From Burkholderiales bacterium UBA2459 (lineage in GTDB: Bacteria; Pseudomonadota; Gammaproteobacteria; Burkholderiales; Burkholderiaceae_E): DNA of 28,614 bases. Shown here piece by piece: positions 14,459 through 21,546 of this stretch (the stretch's first letter is position 1; every line of letters starts with the position of its first letter). The notes under the pieces were generated by a model, which worked only from the letters and a program-made list of their open reading frames with translations, did no database searches and had not been told where the DNA came from. The stretch covers positions 8,561 to 37,174 of the forward strand of contig DDPV01000039.1 in the NCBI GenBank assembly GCA_002342365.1, given 5' to 3'. The position numbers and the translations under genes are program-made.

Positions 14459-16351
14459 TCAACGTGATGGGTGCTGCAGGGGTTGGTACTGCAGGCCGAT
14501 GAACAGGCCACGCGGCACCGCATCGTAGCCATAAGCGAGCTGATACCTGGCGCCAAAAGCATTTTCCAGTTTCACGCGGGCACGCCATTGGGGGCTGAGC
14601 AAGGTGGAGGCTGTGAGATTGACGACGGCGTAGGACGCGTTGACGAAGCTATTGAAGTCGGAGTCTTTGCGGCTTGCCGACCAGAAGATTTTGCTAGCCC
14701 AGTCAATACCCAACGCGGTCTTTGTGAGATCAACAGAACCATAGGCTTTGGATCGCCGCGCCAGGGCTGTGCCGGTTTCTGCGTTGCGAGGATCCTGACT
14801 GACAGCGCTGAGTTGATAAGCCCAACCGGCCGCATTACCGGCAATGCTCAGTTCAAAGCCTTTGTTCTCAGATTTTACGATGTTATAAGGTTTATAGTCT
14901 GGGCCATAGCCAAAATCGTTTTGGGTGTCGGTGCTGAAATACACTGCGCGAATGCGACCCAATGCGCTTTGATGCTGCAAGCCGAGCTCGCTACCCTTGT
15001 GCTTTTGGGGCTCAAGCTTGGGGTTGCCATAAAAGCCGAAGAGCTCGCCCACGGCCGGTGCCCGGAATGCCGTCGAAAGGAGAGCGGTTAGCTTGAGTTG
15101 GTCCGTCATTGCGTATCCAGCGCCAAGCAGCCATGAGCTGGCTGACTTGTCGTTGGACGTGTTGCCGCTTGTGGCGTTGATTTCGTCGCGTCGCAGGTTG
15201 GCCTGGTAGTCGAGCCGGTCCACGCGCGCGCTGTATCCGGCAAAGTAAGCCCGAGACTCGCGCTTGTAGGACTCTGAGGTCTTGAAGGCCGCATCGACCA
15301 GATCGAATCCGAAGCTTGCATTACCGTTTCCGATTTTATAGCTGTTGTCCCACTGCAAGGCGCGCTGATCGCCGTCGTAGGAACCATTGGCCCTGCTGTT
15401 GTAAAAGTCCTGGCTCTCGATGCGCGATTGGGTGAGCGCAAGGCGTGAGGACCAGGCAGCCATGGGCTTGAAACGGCCGTAAAGCGTGAGGTCAGAGGAT
15501 TGCTGTTCGGCACGCTGACGATCCAGAGGCGATGCCGCTCCGAAGGTAAAAGGGTTAAAGCTGCTGTCATAGTCAAGTTTTGCATCGATGCGATTGGCCT
15601 GCAGTCCAAGGCTTAGCGCGTTGCCGATCAGCATTTCGCCTTGGGCAAAGAGCGAACTGCGTTCAAACGAATCCTTATCCGGGTTCACCGACTTCGGGTT
15701 CTGTCTGGCGTTCATTGCCGAATAACCATCGCTTGCAAAGTGCTGCATGGAGATTGCGAGTTTGAGCTCTGGCTGGTTGATGCGGTAGGCCGCCGCAAGA
15801 TCGCGACTGTTACGAGATCCATAACTTGAAGTCGCACTCGGGCCAGACGCAGCGCTACCGGCACGCGTGAAAATATGAATCGCTCCGCCAACAGCCGATT
15901 CGCCGTAGACCGCGCCCATGTTGCCGCGCAGGATCTCGATTTTTTCAATCTGATTGGGCGGTAGATCGATCAGTCTGAGCACGCCATAAGCATCGCGCTG
16001 AAGCGGCACGCCATCGACAAAAACCGCCACATTGGTGCTTGCCTGGCCGCGCATGAAAATCGACGCGGTGGTGCCCGGGCCGCCGTTGCGGCCAATCTCG
16101 ATACCCGCCTGGCCCTGGATCAGATCGACCAGCGTTGGCGCTTGCGCGCGCTCGATGTCCTGGCGGGTGATCACGCTGACCGAGGCCAGCACATCGCTGA
16201 TGTTTTGCTCCATGCGGCTGGCTGAAACAACCACCGGATTGAGTGCGTTGCCTTGGGCGATTGCCGGGGCGGCGCAGGCATATGAGAAAGCCCATGAAAG
16301 AACCAAGCAGGGCTGGATCCAGCCAGGCGGCGTGACGCGAGAACAATTCAT
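14459..16351 (-). CDS. btuB: TonB-dependent vitamin B12 outer-membrane receptor BtuB
   Basis: The 630-residue receptor has a signal peptide (LVLSWAFSYACAAPAIAQ), a TonB box (NPVVVSASR), a plug domain (VITRQDIERAQAPTLVDLIQ, IEKIEILRGNMGAVYGESAVGG) and a 22-strand-type barrel. It brings cobalamin through the outer membrane. The last strand is LFIGLQYQP, followed by LQHPSR, so the usual terminal aromatic residue is not at the C-terminus. Start choice: ATG 16351 or in-frame GTG 16378, the latter preceded by GGGGAAGG. A longer open frame up to 16648 is the riboswitch and not coding. It is the first gene of the btuB-F-C-D operon. Confidence 0.92.
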   Translation of the reverse strand: MNCSRVTPPGWIQPCLVLSWAFSYACAAPAIAQGNALNPVVVSASRMEQNISDVLASVSVITRQDIERAQAPTLVDLIQGQAGIEIGRNGGPGTTASIFMRGQASTNVAVFVDGVPLQRDAYGVLRLIDLPPNQIEKIEILRGNMGAVYGESAVGGAIHIFTRAGSAASGPSATSSYGSRNSRDLAAAYRINQPELKLAISMQHFASDGYSAMNARQNPKSVNPDKDSFERSSLFAQGEMLIGNALSLGLQANRIDAKLDYDSSFNPFTFGAASPLDRQRAEQQSSDLTLYGRFKPMAAWSSRLALTQSRIESQDFYNSRANGSYDGDQRALQWDNSYKIGNGNASFGFDLVDAAFKTSESYKRESRAYFAGYSARVDRLDYQANLRRDEINATSGNTSNDKSASSWLLGAGYAMTDQLKLTALLSTAFRAPAVGELFGFYGNPKLEPQKHKGSELGLQHQSALGRIRAVYFSTDTQNDFGYGPDYKPYNIVKSENKGFELSIAGNAAGWAYQLSAVSQDPRNAETGTALARRSKAYGSVDLTKTALGIDWASKIFWSASRKDSDFNSFVNASYAVVNLTASTLLSPQWRARVKLENAFGARYQLAYGYDAVPRGLFIGLQYQPLQHPSR

Positions 16352-16432
16352 GATGATGACCCGATGTGATGCCCTCACCGCCTTCCCCGACAGTGCACGG
16401 CCCAACGGCACAGCCTTGCGGCGATGCCACCT

Positions 16433-16650
16433 CGTTGGCCGGTATCCGGGCTGACAGATTCGACCTTCACCGCCTTCCCGGTCGCCTGTTTCACGGCAAC
16501 CAGTGGCCTCTTTGATGAAAGCGGGGCAAGCCAAAAGCCTTGCCCGTCTGCTTACCGTTGCGGGGGCAGCGCAGGTTAGGCGTGATTCGGGGCACACCCT
16601 CCTGCTTCCCGTTGAACTGCAGGCCTTGAACCGACCCGCGAGCACCAACG
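16433..16650 (-). ncRNA. Cobalamin (B12) riboswitch
   Basis: Read on the minus strand, the region has the full set of cobalamin aptamer signatures in order: a closing stem CGTTGG (16650-16645) with CCAACG (16438-16433), the GCAGGAGGGTG segment, CTGCCCCCGCAACGGTAAGC, then GCCACTGG near 16501-16508, GGGAAGGCGGTGA (16479-16467), and the B12-box-like GTCAGCCCGGATACCGGCC (16455-16437). It represses btuB-F-C-D when cobalamin is abundant; the expression platform lies between 16432 and the btuB start. Confidence 0.95.
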
Positions 16651-16656
16651 CTTCAG

Positions 16657-16684
16657 AGTGTACGTGAGTTCGTGGTCAGGTCAA
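16657..16684 (-). promoter_or_regulatory. btuB: Sigma70-like promoter of the btu operon
   Basis: On the minus strand TTGACC (16684-16679) and TACACT (16662-16657) are separated by 16 bp. Transcription would start near 16650, exactly at the closing stem of the riboswitch. Confidence 0.8.
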
Positions 16685-16735
16685 GGATGTTGGTGTGTTT
16701 GTTTGATCCCGCCGGTATGTCAGGCCAGACGCTTT

Positions 16736-17035
16736 TCAAATCACGATCACCCAGCCCTGGACCACAAAGCGGGGCGCCTTGGGGTCGCCCAGTGCCTCGA
16801 ATCCGCGCAGGTGCATGCCTTGCGGGCCGATCAAATAGAGCCTGACATCGAAAAGTTCGATAATCGCCTGGCTCACCTGATTGTCCGGATCGCGCAAGCT
16901 CGCCACCATGAACTGACCCTTCAAGCTATTGCGAAGGTAGGTCAAGAGCTCGCCACGCAACGCGCCTCGCGGGTGGGCACGATGGCTCTGCAGACGGTAG
17001 CCTTCGAGATGGGTGAGTGAAACGGTGGCGCGCAT
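16736..17035 (-). CDS. Small protein of unknown function under an SOS box
   Basis: The 99-residue product (MRATVSLTHLEGYRLQSHRA... ending FVVQGWVIVI) has no motif I recognise. It is mixed alpha/beta with a central basic part and a hydrophobic C-terminus. It is preceded directly by a near-consensus LexA box; its ATG even touches the box, so translation is either nearly leaderless or starts at a later codon. It has no visible Shine-Dalgarno sequence. A DNA-damage-related role is suggested only by the box. Confidence 0.6.
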   Translation of the reverse strand: MRATVSLTHLEGYRLQSHRAHPRGALRGELLTYLRNSLKGQFMVASLRDPDNQVSQAIIELFDVRLYLIGPQGMHLRGFEALGDPKAPRFVVQGWVIVI

Positions 17036-17054
17036 ACTGTATATTTAAACAGTA
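17035..17054. promoter_or_regulatory. LexA (SOS) box
   Basis: The sequence reads CTGT-N8-ACAG (17037-17052) and, extended to 20 bp, matches TACTGTATATATATACAGTA at 18 of 20 positions. It overlaps a possible -10 (TATACT on the minus strand, 17056-17051) and the start codon of the minus-strand gene at 17035. No other gene starts next to it. Confidence 0.85.
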
Positions 17055-17128
17055 TACATCGCGAGATCGACGCTCCTCCCGAGAGCCTTGGATTCAGCCC
17101 TGGGACTATGGGGCTGCCTCGTCAGCCG

Positions 17129-17500
17129 CTAGTCGTCTTCGTAGGGGCTTGCGAGTTCGCGTTCGTATTCGCGATCAATGAAATCAAAGGCTTCTTGCGC
17201 TGTGTTAAAGCCGCCGTGCAATTCTTCGGTGCTGGTCAGGGCAACGAAAATGCCATCAACGCCGAAGATGCTCACGCTAAAGGGTTCGTCATCCTCATCT
17301 TGCGGAAGGGGGCCAACGAGTTCGTCAACCAAGGGACCGTCTTCGACCAGCACTTCAACAATCGTGCTCATCAAGGACTCATTTTCCTCATCGAGCATCG
17401 CCTCAAGTTCGTGCTCATCAACTTCCATGCGATTGGCGATAAACTCGCGCAAGCTGGGGGACTCGATGGCAGCGAGCATTTGTTCGTGGGTTAGCAACAT
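17129..17500 (-). CDS. Acidic protein of unknown function
   Basis: The 123-residue product is strongly acidic (DEHELEAMLDEENES, LPQDEDDEP, and the C-terminal EDD) and mostly helical at the start. A middle strand region reads FSVSIFGVDGIFVALTS. There is no signal peptide or membrane segment, and I do not recognise the family. A GGGAG lies about ten bases before the ATG. It is divergent from the SDR gene and upstream of the SOS-boxed gene on the same strand. Confidence 0.65.
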   Translation of the reverse strand: MLLTHEQMLAAIESPSLREFIANRMEVDEHELEAMLDEENESLMSTIVEVLVEDGPLVDELVGPLPQDEDDEPFSVSIFGVDGIFVALTSTEELHGGFNTAQEAFDFIDREYERELASPYEDD

Positions 17501-17638
17501 GTGGAACTCGCTCCCTTTTTGGACAGTCAGTCGGACAGTTCGTCAGCAATTCGTGGCGACGCTGAAGGTTAGCGTGGCTGCGTGTATGAATCAAGACGAA
17601 AGCATGCGTGCTTGTGACTCAGGGCGAAGGAAAAACAC

Positions 17639-18391
17639 ATGACCAAGGTTTGCCTGGTTGTCGGAGCCGGCGACGCAACCGGCGGGGCCGTAGCAAAGCG
17701 CTTTGCCCGAGAGGGCTACACCGTGTGCGCAACGCGCAGAAGCCTTGAAAAGCTGCAGCCGCTGATTGCCGAGATCCAACAAGCGGGCGGCGTGATTCAC
17801 GGTTTTGGGTCGGATGCACGGCAGGAAGAAGCGGTGGTGGCGCTGGTTGAGCATATCGAGTCGAACATCGGTCCGATTGATGTTCTGGTTTTTAACGTGG
17901 GCGCAAACTCCCCCAACAGCATTCTGACCGAAACCGCCCGTCGCTACACCAAAATGTGGGAGATGGCTTGCCTGGCTGGTTTTCTCATTGGACGCGAAGT
18001 TGCCAATCGGATGGTGCTTCGACCCAATCGGGAGGACATCCCCGGGGCGAGCCACAAGGGCACCATTATTTTTACCGGCGCCACAGCTTCATTGCGTGGC
18101 GGCGCCCACTTTGCCGGATTCTCGGGCGGAAAAATGGCGCTGCGGGCGCTTGCTCAAAGCATGGCGCGCGAACTTGGACCCATGGGGGTTCATGTAGCGC
18201 ACACGATTATCGACGGTGTGATCGATACCGAATTCACCCGAACGATGTTTCCAGAGCGCTATGCCCTCAAGGATCGGGGCGGCATCCTGAACCCGGACCA
18301 TATTGCCGATGCGTATTGGATGCTGCATCAACAACCCCGCGACGCCTGGACGCAGGAACTTGATTTGCGACCGTATATGGAAAAATTTTGA
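17639..18391 (+). CDS. SDR-fold oxidoreductase lacking the catalytic Tyr
   Basis: The 250-residue protein has a Rossmann nucleotide-binding start (VVGAGDATGGAVAKRF) in place of the usual TGxxxGIG, the NVGA segment at 86-89, and catalytic-region Ser151. At the YxxxK position it reads FSGGK: Lys165 is kept but Tyr is Phe161. The C-terminal part (LAQSMARELGPMGVHVAHTIIDG) matches a proteobacterial SDR subgroup that often has Phe here. It therefore may not work as a classical dehydrogenase. The neighbours give no substrate clue. Confidence 0.8.
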   Translation: MTKVCLVVGAGDATGGAVAKRFAREGYTVCATRRSLEKLQPLIAEIQQAGGVIHGFGSDARQEEAVVALVEHIESNIGPIDVLVFNVGANSPNSILTETARRYTKMWEMACLAGFLIGREVANRMVLRPNREDIPGASHKGTIIFTGATASLRGGAHFAGFSGGKMALRALAQSMARELGPMGVHVAHTIIDGVIDTEFTRTMFPERYALKDRGGILNPDHIADAYWMLHQQPRDAWTQELDLRPYMEKF

Positions 18392-18436
18392 TAACACCCG
18401 CCCGCAGTGTTTTCAGGGCACCAAGCTTTTCCGTGC

Positions 18437-19057
18437 TCAGTGCGTGGCGTCGAACTGGTCGGCCCGCAGACCCCGAATGGGCGCATAAAAGGCCTTGGCG
18501 CGCGCCAGATCCTGATTGACATCGCCGGTGGTCAAAAGGACTGGACCCAGGCCGGCTTCCTTTTTCCCGTAGTCCATGTAAGCCATCACAATCGGAACAC
18601 CTGCGCCGGTTGCAATGAAGTAAAAACCAGTCTTCCACTCCCTTACTTTGCTGCGGGTGCCCTCAGGCGGAATCATCAACAGCAAGGGCCCATCGTGATT
18701 GACAAAGCCTTCGATGGCTGCAGACACGAGGTTATGTGAGCGGCTGCGATCAACCTCAATGCCTCCGAGCCATCGCATCGATCCGCGAAAGGGAAATTTG
18801 AACAGGCTCGCTTTGCCCAACCAGTAGGGCCTGATGCCCAAAATGAAACAGGTCATGAGGCTGTAGGGCAGATCCCAGTTGCTCGTGTGCGGCGCTGCAA
18901 TTAGCACCGCCTTGGGGCTGTTCTCTGGCAGTTTCCCCGCGATGGTCCAGCCCAGCGCTTTCATGCAGCGTTTTGAAAACCATTGCAAAAAAGGCGTGAG
19001 ACCCGGCGTGTTGAAAAGGGTCCGCTTCGCGGGCTGAAAGGCGCTCGACGCTTGCAT
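18437..19057 (-). CDS. PlsC-like lysophospholipid acyltransferase
   Basis: The 206-residue protein has the acyltransferase HX4D motif (HTSNWD, His57 and Asp62) and the PEGTRS motif (131-136), the two hallmarks of the glycerolphosphate acyltransferase superfamily. It is short and lacks an obvious N-terminal membrane helix; it has a hydrophobic surface region around LPYSLMTCFILGIRPYWLG. It probably acylates a lysophospholipid or related acceptor. The start at 19057 has no convincing Shine-Dalgarno sequence; the frame continues upstream without a better start. It is divergent from the ABC binding protein. Confidence 0.82.
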   Translation of the reverse strand: MQASSAFQPAKRTLFNTPGLTPFLQWFSKRCMKALGWTIAGKLPENSPKAVLIAAPHTSNWDLPYSLMTCFILGIRPYWLGKASLFKFPFRGSMRWLGGIEVDRSRSHNLVSAAIEGFVNHDGPLLLMIPPEGTRSKVREWKTGFYFIATGAGVPIVMAYMDYGKKEAGLGPVLLTTGDVNQDLARAKAFYAPIRGLRADQFDATH

Positions 19058-19208
19058 GGCAGGAGGATGCCATAAAGCGTCTGCCTGCTGCGCGATCTGT
19101 CGGATTGCTCCAAAGCAAGGAACACGAATCAGAATGAGTTTGGTGGACAGGGATTCGATTCTGTGCTTTTCTTCGGCGGTGGAACATTTCGTGACTAAGG
19201 AGGAAACG

Positions 19209-20522
19209 ATGGAGCAAAACAATACAGCGCAACAGGCCAGCGCAAACGACGAGCCGATGTCGGGTCGACAAAACATGGAAGAGTCGGCGTCGCGTCGAAG
19301 GCTCCTTCAAGGAGGTGCAGCGGTCGCAGCCGGTAGCCTTGCCGGTTTCCCTATGATTAGCCGCGGACAGTCCAATGTCATCAAGATTGGCCACCTGACT
19401 CCTCGTACCGGCTTTCTTGGCACGCTTGGCGAATACGCCGTTCAGGCTGCTGATCTTGCCATCGAAGAAATCAATGCAAAAGGTGGGATCTTGGGTCGGA
19501 AGGTCGAACTCATCAAAGAGGATTCGGTCAACCCGCAAACCGCATCAACAAAAGCAGAGCGTTTGATTGAACGCGACAAAGTGTCTTGTATTGTTGGTGA
19601 AATATCTTCCGCTTCGGCCCTCACGATCGCGCAGGTTGCTCAGCGAACGAAGAATCTCTTTATCAACACCGGCGCAAATTCGGATGCACTACGGGGTTCG
19701 AACTGCAACAGGTATATGTTCCACGTTGAGAGTCAAAACTCCATGTATGTGAAGACCGTGGGCCGTTCACTGCTTGCACAAAACAACGTCAAGGGAAAGC
19801 GCTGGTATTCGCTGACAGCCGACTATGCCTTTGGTCATGACTTGCTCAAAGTCGCAAGACGTTTTATGGAATCAAATGGCGGTCAGTTCGCTGCCGATGA
19901 GCTGGTCCCCACCGATGCGGCCGATTTTTCTGCCTATTTGCTCAAGATCCGTGCCGCCAAACCTGACCTGGTTATTTCAAACCTTGCGGGTGTACAAATT
20001 ACCAATTTCTTGAAACAGTATGCAGAGTTTGGACTCGACTTCCCCGTGGCCGGGTTTGGCTTTGACACCGCGGTTGCCTGGGGCGCAGGTCAAGGGAACT
20101 TTTTCGGAACCTGGCCCTTGGTCTGGCACCACCTCATCAACACCCCTGGCTCAAAAGCATTCGTGCAAGCCTTCACCAAGAAGTACGGCAAGCCTCCTGA
20201 AAACCAGGCGTGGGGTGACTACATCAGCATGCAGATACTTGCCCGATCGATGAACGAAATCAAATCGACGGAGGCCACCCAAATCATCAGCCATTGGGAA
20301 AAAGGTGCAAAGTTCGATTTGCTCAAAACCCGCGAGGGCTATTTCCGCGCTTATGACCATCAACTCATGCATGAAATGTATGCTGTTGAGGCCTTGAAGA
20401 CGAAAGATATAAAAAATAAGTGGGATATCTACAGGCCGAGTGATCCGGTGCCTGCGGCCAATGAAAGTCTCGAGGTGATTGCGGCAACGAAAGAAGAAAA
20501 CACCTGCAACATGCCCGCCTGA
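19209..20522 (+). CDS. ABC importer substrate-binding protein (LivJ/K-type), Tat-exported
   Basis: The 437-residue protein begins with a long polar stretch and then a twin-arginine signal (SRRRLLQGGAAVAAGSLAG). The mature part is a type I periplasmic binding protein: IGHLTPRTGFLGTLGEYAVQ, then LAIEEINAKGGILGRKVELI, and a second lobe with WYSLTADYAFGHDLL. This family captures branched-chain amino acids, amides, urea or aromatic acids. AAGGAGG at 19197-19203 fixes the start at 19209, against a longer open frame. The permease and fused ATPase genes follow. Confidence 0.9.
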   Translation: MEQNNTAQQASANDEPMSGRQNMEESASRRRLLQGGAAVAAGSLAGFPMISRGQSNVIKIGHLTPRTGFLGTLGEYAVQAADLAIEEINAKGGILGRKVELIKEDSVNPQTASTKAERLIERDKVSCIVGEISSASALTIAQVAQRTKNLFINTGANSDALRGSNCNRYMFHVESQNSMYVKTVGRSLLAQNNVKGKRWYSLTADYAFGHDLLKVARRFMESNGGQFAADELVPTDAADFSAYLLKIRAAKPDLVISNLAGVQITNFLKQYAEFGLDFPVAGFGFDTAVAWGAGQGNFFGTWPLVWHHLINTPGSKAFVQAFTKKYGKPPENQAWGDYISMQILARSMNEIKSTEATQIISHWEKGAKFDLLKTREGYFRAYDHQLMHEMYAVEALKTKDIKNKWDIYRPSDPVPAANESLEVIAATKEENTCNMPA

Positions 20523-20654
20523 CCGCGCTTGCATGCAGACTTACACTTCAGTCCAACAAGAGGCCCGCTGACCGGCTTGCCGGTTGGTGAGTGCTTCGCC
20601 ACAAGGCGCAGCAATGCCGGGCGGTATTGCTGCAAGCCTTGATTCGAACAAACC

Positions 20655-21530
20655 ATGTCTAGCATTATTCTCCAGCAGTTACTCAATGGCCTCCTGGATG
20701 GCATTTACTATCTGCTGATTGCGCTGGGCCTGTCGCTGATCTTTTCGCTCGGTGGAATTGTCAATCTTGCGCACGGCGCGTTTTATGCCATCGGTGCGTA
20801 CCTCACGACCCTTATTGCACCGCAACTGGGCTATGGCGGGGCACTGATCCTTTCGCCAATTACTGTGGCGATACTTGGCATTTTTTTAGAACGATACTTC
20901 TTTCGTCGCTTTTACCGCTCCGATCCAATCCTTTCGCTACTGTTGACATTCGGGCTCGCAATGGTTTGCGAGCAATCGCTACGCATGATTTTTGGCGCCG
21001 CGCCGCTTTCCTTTGGAATTCCTGATGGATTACGCGGCCAAATCTTCCTTGGGGATTTCATTTATTCGAAATTTAGAGCGATTTTGCTCGCTATCGCTTG
21101 TCTTTGCGTGGCCGGACTTTGGTTTCTCTTAAACCGTACAGCCTTTGGTCGTGTGGTTCGAGCGGGTGTTCAAAATCCCGACATGGTTGGCGCGCTGGGG
21201 ATTTCTTTACAACCTTATCTGACGGCAGTTGCGGGTCTCGGCATCGGACTAGCCGGGTTGGCTGGCGTGCTTCTGGCGCCGATTTACTCGATCCATCCCG
21301 CAATGGGTCAGGAGATCCTCACCCCGGCCTTCGTGGTCGTGGTCATCGGCGGATTGGGTTCGTTCTGGGGCGTGATCCTTGCTGCGCTCTTGGTTGGCGT
21401 CGTAAAAGGTATTACGGTAGCCATCGGCTATGCACAGGCATCCACTGCGGTGATTTACCTGCTGATGCTGCTGGTTCTCTTATTCAGGCCGCGTGGTCTG
21501 TTTGGTGAGCGCATTCAGCGCTTTGAATAG
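20655..21530 (+). CDS. livH: LivH-type ABC permease
   Basis: The 291-residue membrane protein has eight or more hydrophobic segments and the LivH signatures GGIVNLAHGAFYAIGAYL and VQNPDMVGALGISL, which form the contact helix for the ATPase. It imports the ligand of the preceding binding protein. A 132-bp gap separates it from the binding-protein gene and contains an ACCGGC-TT-GCCGGT inverted repeat (20571-20584) that may adjust expression within the operon. It ends 16 bp before the fusion gene. Confidence 0.9.
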   Translation: MSSIILQQLLNGLLDGIYYLLIALGLSLIFSLGGIVNLAHGAFYAIGAYLTTLIAPQLGYGGALILSPITVAILGIFLERYFFRRFYRSDPILSLLLTFGLAMVCEQSLRMIFGAAPLSFGIPDGLRGQIFLGDFIYSKFRAILLAIACLCVAGLWFLLNRTAFGRVVRAGVQNPDMVGALGISLQPYLTAVAGLGIGLAGLAGVLLAPIYSIHPAMGQEILTPAFVVVVIGGLGSFWGVILAALLVGVVKGITVAIGYAQASTAVIYLLMLLVLLFRPRGLFGERIQRFE

Positions 21531-21546
21531 TTCGTGACCGACATCT

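Noticed and set aside
16352..16648. N-terminal extension of btuB as coding sequence
   Set aside because: The stretch holds the cobalamin riboswitch, and a signal peptide follows ATG 16351, so only a short extension to GTG 16378 is plausible.
20571..20584. ACCGGC-TT-GCCGGT as a terminator after the binding-protein gene
   Set aside because: The loop is only 2 nt and no U-run follows; the transport genes continue downstream, so a terminator is unlikely.
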